Below, one piece after another: positions 9,271 through 17,641 of a stretch of 64,000 nt of DNA. A program made the translations under genes and the position numbers. The stretch lies in NCBI GenBank assembly GCA_964605775.1, contig CAZSDU010000002.1, forward strand, positions 174,531 through 238,530, written 5' to 3'. The notes below the pieces were generated by a model. It saw only the letters and a program-made list of their open reading frames with translations. It was not told where the DNA came from and did no database searches. The stretch comes from CAZSDU01 sp964605775 (GTDB taxonomy: Bacteria; Bacteroidota; Bacteroidia; Bacteroidales; FEN-979). Every line of letters begins with the position of its first letter. The stretch's first letter is position 1.

Positions 9271-10532
9271 TCCATCGTGGGAAGGGTGAAGAAAAAAGTA
9301 GCGCCTTTGTCCACTTCAGCTTCAGCCCAGATCTTTCCTCCGTGACGATCAATGATACGACGGCTGGTTGCCAGCCCTACACCGGTTCCCGGAAATTCAT
9401 CCTGGGAATGAAGCCGGACAAAGGCAGTGAATAAGTTTCCTGCCAGGTAAGGATTAAATCCGGCGCCGTTATCTTTAACATAGATCATGGTCTGATTGTC
9501 TTTTTTCATCTTCCCCACATGGATTTCAGGATGGGGTGTTTTTGAGGTATATTTCCATGCATTCCCCAGGAGGTTTTTCATCACGACCATCAGCAGGCTG
9601 GAATCACCCTTGACGATGAGGTCCTCTTCAATGCTCACTTTGACTATACGGTCAGGATTGTCCTGCTGAATCCATTCCAGCACCTGCTTTGTGATTTCCG
9701 AAAGATCCACTTCTTTTTCAAGAAAATCAATGTTGCCTGAACGGGAGAACTGAAGCAGGTCATTGATCATGTCAGTCATGGAATGGATCGTAGTGAGAAT
9801 GGTATTCAGGTAAGAATTGTCTTCTTCAGAGAATGTTGCTTCATGCTTTTGTTTAAGCAATTGTGTGCTCACACTGATGTGGTTCAGCGGTGTCCTGAGA
9901 TCGTGGGAAATGGTATAGGAAAAAGCTTCAAGATCGCGGTTGGCAGTTGTCAGGTGTTCATTGGATTGCTGTAGTTGATGCTGGGCTTCAATCAACGCCT
10001 TGTTTTGCTCAATGGAAGTTTCGTAAACGGATAAAAGCAGGTCAAGGATTTGTTTCCGCTCAGAATTAATGGCATATTTACTTCCTTTGAACATGATTTC
10101 AAGCACCATATCCGTGTTACCTGCACTGCGTAATTCACGGTTGGCCAGTAGGTAATTTATTCGGGATAGGAGATACTTTGCTTCGAAAGGCTTAGTGATA
10201 AAATTATCGGCGCCGGCCTGTAATCCCCTGATGATATCCAATGGATCCTGAAGAGAAGTCAACAGGATAACAGGGATTTCGTAAAGTTCCGGTGTCGATT
10301 TTAATTGCTCGCAGAATTCGTATCCGTCCATCCCCGGCATCATCACATCGCTGATGATCAGCATGGGACAACTTTCCAATGCAGCAGTAAATGCTTCATT
10401 CCCGGAACTGAATACCTTGACTTTATAACCATGTTCCTTGATGAGGGATTTCACCATGGTCGCTTCGATGTTGGAATCTTCCACGACCATGATGTATCCT
10501 TCCAATTCCCTGTTGCGGAAAAGATGACTCAT
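9267..10532 (-). CDS. Receiver-histidine kinase (complete paralogue)
   Basis: This 421-residue soluble protein has a receiver (acceptor Asp 62, Lys 114), a conserved linker (MFKG, then ILDLLLSVYE), a HisKA domain with His 210 (ISHDLRTPL), and a HATPase_c domain (LLGNAWKYTS, DNGAGF, GTGVGLATSRRII). Taking phosphate on its receiver could control its own kinase. It begins 1 bp after gapA ends and overlaps sdaA by 4 bases. A colinear paralogue lies at the other end of the che genes (1-854). No cognate separate response regulator is visible beside it. The N-terminal receiver plus this linker resembles proteins of Geobacter and Myxococcus relatives, recalled and not searched. Confidence 0.93.
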   Translation of the reverse strand: MSHLFRNRELEGYIMVVEDSNIEATMVKSLIKEHGYKVKVFSSGNEAFTAALESCPMLIISDVMMPGMDGYEFCEQLKSTPELYEIPVILLTSLQDPLDIIRGLQAGADNFITKPFEAKYLLSRINYLLANRELRSAGNTDMVLEIMFKGSKYAINSERKQILDLLLSVYETSIEQNKALIEAQHQLQQSNEHLTTANRDLEAFSYTISHDLRTPLNHISVSTQLLKQKHEATFSEEDNSYLNTILTTIHSMTDMINDLLQFSRSGNIDFLEKEVDLSEITKQVLEWIQQDNPDRIVKVSIEEDLIVKGDSSLLMVVMKNLLGNAWKYTSKTPHPEIHVGKMKKDNQTMIYVKDNGAGFNPYLAGNLFTAFVRLHSQDEFPGTGVGLATSRRIIDRHGGKIWAEAEVDKGATFFFTLPTME

Positions 10533-10533
10533 A

Positions 10534-11538
10534 TCAACTCATTTTTGTAACCAAATCGGCCAGACGGCAGGAATATCCATACTCGTTGTCGTACCAGGAA
10601 ATGACCTTAACCATGTTACCGCCCAGCACTTTTGTCAATCCTGAATCGTAGATGGAGGAATGTGTATTGCCGATAATGTCGCAGCTTACCAGGGGCTCAT
10701 CGAGGTATTCAAGAACACCTTTCATGGGTCCTTCGGCAGCGACTTTCATGGCGGCATGGATTTCTTCTTTGGTGACTTCCCTGTTAAGTTCACAGGTAAG
10801 GTCAACCAGAGATCCATCCGGAGTGGGCACACGTACGGCAAAACCATCCAGTTTCCCTTCCAAGGCGGGGATAACGAGGCCAATTGCCTTGGCTGCTCCC
10901 GTTTTGGTTGGAATGATGGAAACAGCAGCAGCCCGGGCACGGCGCAGATCCTTATGGGGGGCGTCAAGAATGATCTGGTCGTTGGTATAGGAATGGATGG
11001 TGTTCATTAACCCTTTTTTGATCCCGAAACTATCATTCAGCACCTTGGCGATGGGTGCCAGGCAGTTGGTGGTGCAAGAGGCATTTGAAATCAGCTTCAT
11101 GTCGGGCGTAAGGGTACTTTCATTTACGCCCAGTACAATGGTGGCATCCACATCCTCTTTAGTGTCTGCAGGGACAGAAAGCAAAACTTTTTTTGCTCCT
11201 GCAGCAAGATGTTTGCTCATTTTTTCACGGGTACGGAAGATACCGGTACATTCCAATACAATATCTACGCCAAGTTTCCCCCATGGCAGGTTGGCAGGAT
11301 CCTTTTCTGCCATGACTTTTATTTTTTTTCCGTTCACAATCAGGAAGTCACCCTCAATGGCAACATCACCGGGAAATTTCCCATGAACAGAATCATATTT
11401 TAACAGATGTGCAAGCGTTTTTGCATCCGTGAGGTCATTCAATGCCACAACCTCAACATCACTTTTCTTGAGCAGCGCCCGGAAGGTAAGGCGTCCGATC
11501 CGGCCGAACCCATTGATTCCAACTTTAATGTTTCCCAT
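10534..11538 (-). CDS. gapA: Glyceraldehyde-3-phosphate dehydrogenase, type I
   Basis: This 334-residue protein is a full-length phosphorylating GAPDH. The NAD site is INGFGRIGR with Asp 35 in LNDLTDAK, which favours NAD over NADP. The catalytic Cys 155 lies in SNASCTTNCLAP, and WYDNEYGYS marks the C-terminal part. It oxidises glyceraldehyde 3-phosphate to 1,3-bisphosphoglycerate, or the reverse. It is the promoter-proximal gene of the minus-strand run, with a -7 element (11580-11587) 42 bp upstream, and the following kinase starts 1 bp after its stop, so read-through into the chemosensory genes is expected. Confidence 0.97.
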   Translation of the reverse strand: MGNIKVGINGFGRIGRLTFRALLKKSDVEVVALNDLTDAKTLAHLLKYDSVHGKFPGDVAIEGDFLIVNGKKIKVMAEKDPANLPWGKLGVDIVLECTGIFRTREKMSKHLAAGAKKVLLSVPADTKEDVDATIVLGVNESTLTPDMKLISNASCTTNCLAPIAKVLNDSFGIKKGLMNTIHSYTNDQIILDAPHKDLRRARAAAVSIIPTKTGAAKAIGLVIPALEGKLDGFAVRVPTPDGSLVDLTCELNREVTKEEIHAAMKVAAEGPMKGVLEYLDEPLVSCDIIGNTHSSIYDSGLTKVLGGNMVKVISWYDNEYGYSCRLADLVTKMS

Positions 11539-11579
11539 AACTTAAATATTTATCATTGATGAATTAAATTAATAACCTT

Positions 11580-11587
11580 CAAAAATA
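11580..11587 (-). promoter_or_regulatory. Bacteroidota -7 element for gapA and the che operon
   Basis: On the minus strand this reads TATTTTTG, matching TAnnTTTG. It is the only such element found upstream of the ten-gene minus-strand run, and it faces gapA. Confidence 0.6.
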
Positions 11588-11675
11588 AGGATAAAAATCA
11601 CGCGGGCAGAATCATTGGAAAAATATTTGAAATTCAAAAAAAAAGAGTAGATTTAGGCCACAAATCTGATTGTTT

Positions 11676-12479
11676 ATGCAAAAAATATATGTGATTTCCG
11701 ATGGTACCGGACGTACTGCAGAACAGGCGCTGATGGCAGCCATGACCCAGTTTCCCCGGGTCAGTGTTGACATCATCATGAAACAGGAAGTCAGGACGGA
11801 GGAACAAATACAGGCAATCATTCAGGAAGTGAGTGAGAACAAAGGGTTTATTGTTCATACGCTTGTCTCCGAATCCCTGAGGGAAAGCATTTTGAGGATC
11901 AGCCGTATCCATAATGTTGACGCCATTGATCTGATGGGGCCACTCTTATCACGCCTTACTCACCACCTGGCCAACTCACCCACAGAAGAACCCGGTCTTT
12001 TCTTCCGCCTGAATAAGGAATATTTTAAACGTATTGATTCCATGCAATTTGCCTTTACCCATGATGACGGACAAAGGATTTCCGATTATGAAAGGGCTGA
12101 AATTGTATTGGTTGGCGTTTCCAGGACGTTTAAAACACCACTCAGCATTTATCTGGCCTTCAAGGGTTGGTTTGTGGCCAATTACCCGGTTGTTTTTGGA
12201 GTGGAAATCCCTGAAGAACTTGAAAAACTTCCATATGGTCATGTGTTCGGATTGATGACCCAACCCCATGACCTGTCCTCCCTGCGAACCGTCAGACAGC
12301 AATACCTTGGGGGAAATGCAGGAGATTATTCCTCCCTCGAACAGGTGAGACGTGAGCTGAATTATGCACAGCATATTTTTAATCAGCATGATTGGCCCGT
12401 GGTTCAGGTGACCAATAAACCCATTGAGGAAATTGCCTCAGAAATTCTTGCAATCAAGCGGAGAATGATCCAGGGTTAA
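11676..12479 (+). CDS. Pyruvate, phosphate dikinase regulatory protein (PDRP1/DUF299 family)
   Basis: This 267-residue protein belongs to the family of bifunctional serine/threonine kinase-phosphorylases that switch pyruvate, phosphate dikinase (or PEP synthase) off with ADP and on with phosphate. Signatures are the N-terminal IYVISDGTGRTAE and the nucleotide loop GVSRTFKTPLSIYLA followed by KGWFVANYPV. The chosen ATG gives MQKIYVISDGTG; a TTG two codons upstream is open but less likely. It is divergent from gapA, so two enzymes acting on the triose-to-pyruvate segment share one intergenic region. The dikinase itself is not in the window. Confidence 0.93.
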   Translation: MQKIYVISDGTGRTAEQALMAAMTQFPRVSVDIIMKQEVRTEEQIQAIIQEVSENKGFIVHTLVSESLRESILRISRIHNVDAIDLMGPLLSRLTHHLANSPTEEPGLFFRLNKEYFKRIDSMQFAFTHDDGQRISDYERAEIVLVGVSRTFKTPLSIYLAFKGWFVANYPVVFGVEIPEELEKLPYGHVFGLMTQPHDLSSLRTVRQQYLGGNAGDYSSLEQVRRELNYAQHIFNQHDWPVVQVTNKPIEEIASEILAIKRRMIQG

Positions 12480-12490
12480 AAAAAAAAGTA

Positions 12491-12498
12491 TATCTTTG
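12491..12498 (+). promoter_or_regulatory. -7 element for pyrG
   Basis: TATCTTTG matches TAnnTTTG exactly and ends 28 nt before the pyrG ATG, just after the stop of the PPDK regulator gene. Confidence 0.6.
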
Positions 12499-12526
12499 TT
12501 CGCTTTGACAAATCAAGCTGAATCCC

Positions 12527-14140
12527 ATGTCAAAGACAAAATACATTTTCGTAACAGGTGGTGTCACTTCTTCTCTCGGAAAAGGGATCATCTCCTCATC
12601 TATCGCCAAACTCCTGGTAGCCCGGGGTTTTACCGTTACCATCCAGAAACTGGATCCGTATATCAACATTGATCCAGGCACCCTGAATCCCTATGAACAC
12701 GGCGAATGTTTTGTGACTGAAGATGGTGCCGAGACCGATCTTGACCTGGGTCATTATGAAAGGTTTTCCAACGTCCCCACCTCTCAGGCCAATAATGTCA
12801 CTACCGGAGTGGTTTATCAGTCGGTGATCACCAAAGAGCGTCAAGGAGAATTTCTGGGTGAAACGGTTCAGGTTATTCCGCATATCACAGATGAGATCAA
12901 AAGCCGAATTAAACTACTTGCCGAAAAGGGCGACTATGATTTTGTGATTACGGAGATCGGAGGAACGGTAGGGGATATCGAATCCCTTCCATTTATCGAA
13001 GCGGTTCGTCAAATGCGCTGGGAACTGGGCAGGAACTGTGTGGTGGTACATCTTACCCTCGTTCCTTACCTTGCTGCCGCCGGGGAGTTGAAAACAAAAC
13101 CTACCCAGCATTCGGTAAAGACCTTACTTGAATCAGGAGTACAGCCGGATATCATCGTCTGTCGCACCGAAAAACACCTTAACGAAAGCCTTCGCAATAA
13201 AATAGGATTGTTTTGCAATGTTTCCCCTTCTTCTGTGATTGAATGTATCGATGTGGAAACGATTTATGATGTTCCTGTATTGATGCGGGCAGAAAATCTG
13301 GATCTGGAGATCCTGAAAAAAACGCAGATGCCTTACGATGTAGAACCCGACCTCAGGGACTGGGAGAAATTTCTTTATACCCTGAAACACCCTGCCGGTG
13401 AAGTTAACATCGGCCTGGTCGGCAAATATGTTGAACTCAAGGACGCTTACAAATCGATCAACGAGTCGTTTGTTCATGCCGGTGCCGCCAATGAATGCAA
13501 GGTGAGGGTGAAAACTTTTCAATCTGAATATCTTGATGATCAGAATGTTGCAGAGAAACTGGGAGAGCTGGACGGGATACTGGTCGCACCCGGGTTCGGG
13601 GAAAGAGGAATAGAAGGCAAGATCAGCGCCATACGTTATGCCCGTGAAAATCAAATTCCATTCTTCGGGATTTGTCTTGGAATGCAATGCGCGGTCATCG
13701 AATTTGGAAGACATGTGCTTGGGTACAAGACGGCTCATTCTACAGAATTTAATAAATCAACTCCATACCCTGTCATCGATATGATGGAAATGCAGAAAAA
13801 AATTTCCGGACTGGGCGGTACGATGAGACTGGGCGGTTATCCCTGCAGCCTGGACAGGAATTCTATGGCTTATGCGATCTATCAGCAGGATAACATCATC
13901 GAGCGTCACCGTCATCGCTATGAATTCAATAACGCATACCTGGACGCTTATCAGCAGAAGGGTTTTGTTGCTGCAGGCAGGAATGAAAAAGACGACCTGG
14001 TTGAGATCATGGAATTAAGGGATCATCCCTGGTTTATCGGCGTTCAGTTTCATCCCGAATACCAGAGTACCGTTGCCCGACCCCATCCGCTTTTTGTAAG
14101 TTTTGTGAAAGCAGCCAAGAAACGCGCCGCCGGATCATAA
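12527..14140 (+). CDS. pyrG: CTP synthase
   Basis: This 537-residue enzyme makes CTP from UTP, ATP and glutamine. The N-terminal synthetase domain opens with KYIFVTGGVTSSLGKGI and contains LDPYINIDPGTLNP. The C-terminal class-I glutamine amidotransferase has its nucleophile Cys 383 in GICLGMQ and the His/Glu of GVQFHPEY. Length and domains match the family. The gene has its own promoter element and is followed after 35 bp by yidC. Confidence 0.98.
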   Translation: MSKTKYIFVTGGVTSSLGKGIISSSIAKLLVARGFTVTIQKLDPYINIDPGTLNPYEHGECFVTEDGAETDLDLGHYERFSNVPTSQANNVTTGVVYQSVITKERQGEFLGETVQVIPHITDEIKSRIKLLAEKGDYDFVITEIGGTVGDIESLPFIEAVRQMRWELGRNCVVVHLTLVPYLAAAGELKTKPTQHSVKTLLESGVQPDIIVCRTEKHLNESLRNKIGLFCNVSPSSVIECIDVETIYDVPVLMRAENLDLEILKKTQMPYDVEPDLRDWEKFLYTLKHPAGEVNIGLVGKYVELKDAYKSINESFVHAGAANECKVRVKTFQSEYLDDQNVAEKLGELDGILVAPGFGERGIEGKISAIRYARENQIPFFGICLGMQCAVIEFGRHVLGYKTAHSTEFNKSTPYPVIDMMEMQKKISGLGGTMRLGGYPCSLDRNSMAYAIYQQDNIIERHRHRYEFNNAYLDAYQQKGFVAAGRNEKDDLVEIMELRDHPWFIGVQFHPEYQSTVARPHPLFVSFVKAAKKRAAGS

Positions 14141-14175
14141 GTTTTTTGTAATTTCGCAGGCCAATTAACCTTTTC

Positions 14176-16122
14176 ATGAACAGAAATACCATCATCGGCT
14201 TAGTGCTGATCTTTGCCATCTTCATTATCTACAGCTACCTGATGAGTCCCTCCCAGGAGCAATTGCTTGAACAAAAACACAGATCCGATTCCATTTATCT
14301 TGCCAATAAAGCAAGTCGTGATTCCCTGATCATTGTCAGGGCAAGGGAACGCGCGATCGCTGCCGCCCTTGAAAAACAAAAAATCATGGCAGAGGGCAAG
14401 GTAGTGGATTCAGCGACCCTGCAACGTTTGTCTATGAAAGATGAATTAGGGGTTTTTTCTAACGCTTCCTACGGTAAAGATTCTACCTTTATTCTTGAGA
14501 ACGATGTATTTAAACTCCACATCTCTACTTTGGGAGGTAAAATTTCTAATGTCGAACTCAAACATTACCTCACTTGGGACAAGCGCCCCATGTCGCTGAT
14601 GGGTAAGGATTCCTCAGTTTTCGGATTAGCCTTTTTTGCCAATAACCGTATCATACGGACCAATCATTTATATTTTCAACCCTTCTGGCCCGACGGGCAG
14701 AACAGTCATCCCTCCCTTAAAGTCAGTGGTCAGGATTCCCTCCGATTTGGCCTGAGATTGTTCGTTAATGCCAGCGACACTACATTCGATGAAGAAAAGT
14801 ACATTGAGTTTATCTATACCCTGAAAGGGAATGAGTACATGCTTGGATATCAGGTCAATTTTGTCGGAATGGCCGGAGTGATGGATCCATCCACAAGATT
14901 TTTAATCCTGAACTGGAATGATCATCTGAAAAGGCAGGAAAAATCGGTCAACATGGAGCGCATGAATTCCACGGTTTATTTTAAATATTTTGAAGATGAA
15001 GTGGATTATCTGTCAGAAACCAAGGATGAAGAAAAATATTTGAAAAATGAACGCATTCAATGGATTTCTTTTAAGCAGCAATTTTTTTCCGGTGTATTGA
15101 TTGCTGAGCATTTCTTCTCCGAACCCAGGTTACGCACCCAGACCCTTCCGGGGGGTAATCATTACCTGAAGTCCATGTTTGCCGAAGTAGGCATTCCGTT
15201 TGATCCCAAGGAAAGCAACCATATTTCCATGCGCATGTTTTTTGGTCCGAATAAATTCTATACCCTAAAAAAGTACAAACTTGACCTTGAAAAACAGATC
15301 CCGCTCGGATGGGGCTTTTTCCTGTTAGCCTGGATCAATATTTATGCGGTGATCCCGGTTTTTACTTTTTTCGGTAATTTCGGCTGGAATTATGGAATTA
15401 TCATCCTTATCCTGACCATTCTGCTTAAGATTTTATTATTTCCCATTGCTTTTAAAACCTATAAATCATCAGCCAAGATGAGGGTGCTAAAACCCGAAAT
15501 CGATGAACTGACGAAAAAATTCACAAAGAAGGAAGATGCCTTGAAAAAGCAGCAGGCGACCATGGAGCTTTATAAAAAAGCAGGGGTTAACCCGATGGCC
15601 GGTTGTATCCCGCTATTGCTACAGATGCCCATCCTGATCGCTATGTTCCGCTTCTTCCCCTCCTCCATAGAACTGCGTCAACAGGGTTTTCTATGGGCCA
15701 CCGACCTTTCTTCCTATGATTCCATATGGACCTTCCCCGGCGGATTTTCCATTCCGTATTATGGCGACCATGTGAGCCTGTTTGCTTTGCTGATGACCAT
15801 ATCCAGTATCTTCTATACACGCATCAACGACCAGATGATGGGTTCTTCCCAACAACAAATGCCAGGGATGAAAACCATGATGTACCTGATGCCGGTGATG
15901 TTCCTTTTCTGGTTCAATGATTATTCCTCCGGCCTCAGTTATTATTATCTGCTTGCTAATCTGCTGACATTCGCACAGATCTATATTATCCGGGCCACCA
16001 TTGATGAGAAAAAACTTCATGCGCAGATTGAAGCCAACAAGAAGAAAGTAGTAAAAAAATCAGGGTTCCAAAAACGCCTCGAGGATATGGCGAAGAAACG
16101 AGGATATCCCGTAAAAAAGTAA
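14176..16122 (+). CDS. yidC: Membrane protein insertase YidC
   Basis: At 648 residues this is the Gram-negative form of YidC: an N-terminal membrane anchor (about 4-23), a large periplasmic beta domain (about 90-370), then the core helices. Membrane segments include GWGFFLLAWINIYAVI and the following region, with YKKAGVNPMAGCIPLLLQMP, a family hallmark before the conserved helices. The C-terminus is basic and suits ribosome contact. YidC inserts inner-membrane proteins alone or with SecYEG. Its stop codon directly adjoins five copies of a 7-bp repeat. Confidence 0.97.
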   Translation: MNRNTIIGLVLIFAIFIIYSYLMSPSQEQLLEQKHRSDSIYLANKASRDSLIIVRARERAIAAALEKQKIMAEGKVVDSATLQRLSMKDELGVFSNASYGKDSTFILENDVFKLHISTLGGKISNVELKHYLTWDKRPMSLMGKDSSVFGLAFFANNRIIRTNHLYFQPFWPDGQNSHPSLKVSGQDSLRFGLRLFVNASDTTFDEEKYIEFIYTLKGNEYMLGYQVNFVGMAGVMDPSTRFLILNWNDHLKRQEKSVNMERMNSTVYFKYFEDEVDYLSETKDEEKYLKNERIQWISFKQQFFSGVLIAEHFFSEPRLRTQTLPGGNHYLKSMFAEVGIPFDPKESNHISMRMFFGPNKFYTLKKYKLDLEKQIPLGWGFFLLAWINIYAVIPVFTFFGNFGWNYGIIILILTILLKILLFPIAFKTYKSSAKMRVLKPEIDELTKKFTKKEDALKKQQATMELYKKAGVNPMAGCIPLLLQMPILIAMFRFFPSSIELRQQGFLWATDLSSYDSIWTFPGGFSIPYYGDHVSLFALLMTISSIFYTRINDQMMGSSQQQMPGMKTMMYLMPVMFLFWFNDYSSGLSYYYLLANLLTFAQIYIIRATIDEKKLHAQIEANKKKVVKKSGFQKRLEDMAKKRGYPVKK

Positions 16123-16157
16123 TTTACGATTTACGATTTACGATTTACGATTTACGA
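16123..16157. repeat. Heptamer tandem repeat, 5 x TTTACGA
   Basis: Five identical 7-bp units follow the yidC stop codon without a gap. The same five-unit array occurs at 21474-21508. It belongs to the period-7/8 repeat family described in the findings. Confidence 0.95.
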
Positions 16158-16169
16158 TTGGAAAGGTAC

Positions 16170-16197
16170 AATCGTCACTCGTCAATTGTCAGTTGCT
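16170..16197. repeat. Degenerate heptamer repeat at the mqnA 3' end
   Basis: Four 7-bp units can be laid end to end: AATCGTC, ACTCGTC, AATTGTC, AGTTGCT. The block runs into mqnA and supplies its last codons (QLTIDE and stop). Confidence 0.8.
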
Positions 16198-16936
16198 TCA
16201 TGTATTTCAGGAATAGCGCAAGCGCCTGTTGCTTTTTTTCATCAAGTGGGTAAGAGATGTTTTCTTCCAGGTAGGAGAGACAATCTTCATGGGCTGGAAG
16301 TCTAGCTTTGAAAAAGTCCAGGCACTCGGCCTTATGTTCAACTCCCCAGGCCAAAGCCCGGCGAAAGGGCGATAAAATGCTTTCCGGAAGTTCTTTCTTG
16401 GAAATCCAGACTGCAAATACAAAGGGTAAGCCCGTGAATGTATACCATTCTTCTGCCAGATCATAAACATAAGGATAGTGTTGCCTGATTTCAAAGGTTT
16501 TATCACCTATCGCAACCAGGGATTCCATCGACACTGCATGATTGGCTTCCTCCTGTTTAAGCTGTTTCCAAACAGGTTGAATATGCCAGAATTTTCCAGC
16601 TAATATCCTGACAAGAATTACGGAAGTCCGTGAATCGAAATCAAGGTTTACATGGCTTATCTTCTCTAGAGGAACCCTGGAAAGAAGCAGTACCGTTTTT
16701 ACTTTTCCTTTCGCCCCAATACATAAATCGGAAACAACATGGTAAGTGTCAAAATCAGCTAATGCCCCGACCGGAACAAGGGCAATGTCGACGGCTCCGC
16801 TTTTTAATTTATCAGCACAAATTGAAGGGACGTCGAGCTCAAGTTTGGAATGTTCTAATATGCCTGATTCCGTCAGCCCGAATACAAAAGGAAAGGTATT
16901 CAGGTAAGATACAGCAGCAATTTTCAATTCCTTCAT
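16175..16936 (-). CDS. mqnA: Chorismate dehydratase MqnA (menaquinone, futalosine route)
   Basis: This 253-residue protein has the MqnA opening KIAAVSYLNTFPFVFGL and the downstream ADKLKSGAVDIALVPVGAL, typical of this periplasmic-binding-protein-like fold. The enzyme dehydrates chorismate to 3-enolpyruvoyl-benzoate, the first step of the futalosine menaquinone pathway; no other mqn gene is present here. It stands alone, convergent with yidC, with its own -7 element 17 nt before the ATG. Its C-terminal residues are encoded by a heptamer repeat. Confidence 0.9.
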   Translation of the reverse strand: MKELKIAAVSYLNTFPFVFGLTESGILEHSKLELDVPSICADKLKSGAVDIALVPVGALADFDTYHVVSDLCIGAKGKVKTVLLLSRVPLEKISHVNLDFDSRTSVILVRILAGKFWHIQPVWKQLKQEEANHAVSMESLVAIGDKTFEIRQHYPYVYDLAEEWYTFTGLPFVFAVWISKKELPESILSPFRRALAWGVEHKAECLDFFKARLPAHEDCLSYLEENISYPLDEKKQQALALFLKYMKQLTIDE

Positions 16937-16952
16937 GATTGTTCTTTCTTTG

Positions 16953-16960
16953 CAAAAATA
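16953..16960 (-). promoter_or_regulatory. -7 element for mqnA
   Basis: Reads TATTTTTG on the minus strand and ends 17 nt before the mqnA start, implying a leader of about 10 nt. Confidence 0.6.
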
Positions 16961-16997
16961 ACGGGAAAATCTGTTCTCTGACTTAATTTCATTTCTT

Positions 16998-17005
16998 TAT
17001 CTTTG
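16998..17005 (+). promoter_or_regulatory. -7 element for the 163-residue membrane protein gene
   Basis: TATCTTTG ends 21 nt before the TTG start at 17026. It supports that start, since no ATG lies at a suitable distance. Confidence 0.55.
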
Positions 17006-17025
17006 TACCATTTGATAGAATTCCT

Positions 17026-17517
17026 TTGAAAAAACCTATAACTTACACGGTATTATTGTTGTTTTTGTTTAATTCCATGGGGTATTATGTGGTATTTGAA
17101 TTAAATAAATTCCTCGTAAAGAAAGAAATGCAGGCGCTCCTCTTGGTGACAAAGGAACCCTTAAGCCTTCTAAAAATTGTTGATCCCGACCATCATCCGG
17201 ATTTTTCAAGGGTCGAAAAAAAAGAGATCATTTATCAGGGGAAGTTGTATGATGTGCTTCTGGAAGTTAAAAAAGGAGGTGAAACCTGGTTCTTCTGTAA
17301 GCATGATGTCAAGGAAGAATTGCTGATCGCAGGCTTCAAACGGATGGTTAAAAGTAGGTTCAGCCAGCATTTGCTGGACCATGTGATTAAAATTGCCATC
17401 ACAAAACCTTCTTTGGAAATTCCGGATGTGTTTGTAAAAAAAATTAACTACCCAAGAATTCTAATCCACTTCCTGCCTTTCTACCTTTCTCCTTTTAGCC
17501 CACCACCTGAAACATAA
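17026..17517 (+). CDS. Hypothetical protein with N-terminal membrane segment
   Basis: I do not recognise a named family. The 163-residue product starts with a hydrophobic helix (about 5-22, YTVLLLFLFNSMGYYVVF), then a charged region that repeatedly alternates Lys/Glu with aliphatic residues, as in a small soluble domain outside the membrane. The start must be TTG; it fits the promoter element at 16998-17005. The last dozen residues (PFYLSPFSPPPET) come from an 8-bp-period Cys/Thr-rich DNA repeat and may be an added tail. It stands alone between mqnA and the TonB receptor gene. Confidence 0.7.
   Translation: MKKPITYTVLLLFLFNSMGYYVVFELNKFLVKKEMQALLLVTKEPLSLLKIVDPDHHPDFSRVEKKEIIYQGKLYDVLLEVKKGGETWFFCKHDVKEELLIAGFKRMVKSRFSQHLLDHVIKIAITKPSLEIPDVFVKKINYPRILIHFLPFYLSPFSPPPET
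17473..17496. repeat. Octamer repeat at the 3' end of the 17026 gene
   Basis: Three units are visible: CTGCCTTT, CTACCTTT, CTCCTTTT. They encode part of the protein's proline-rich tail. This is the weakest member of the period-8 series. Confidence 0.55.
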
Positions 17518-17641
17518 TTCTTATGTATTTTCAAAGGGCTTCTTTCTCAGTTGAGGGTATTGCCTTGTCAAATTATGGATACCTGCCCTGAGCAAAGGTG
17601 TTAACGTATTTAATTCAACTGTTTCTTAAAATCATTACGTT

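Noticed and set aside
13133..13738. 201-residue antisense frame in pyrG
   Set aside because: It is the shadow of strongly conserved pyrG codons, has no promoter or family features, and pyrG is certain.
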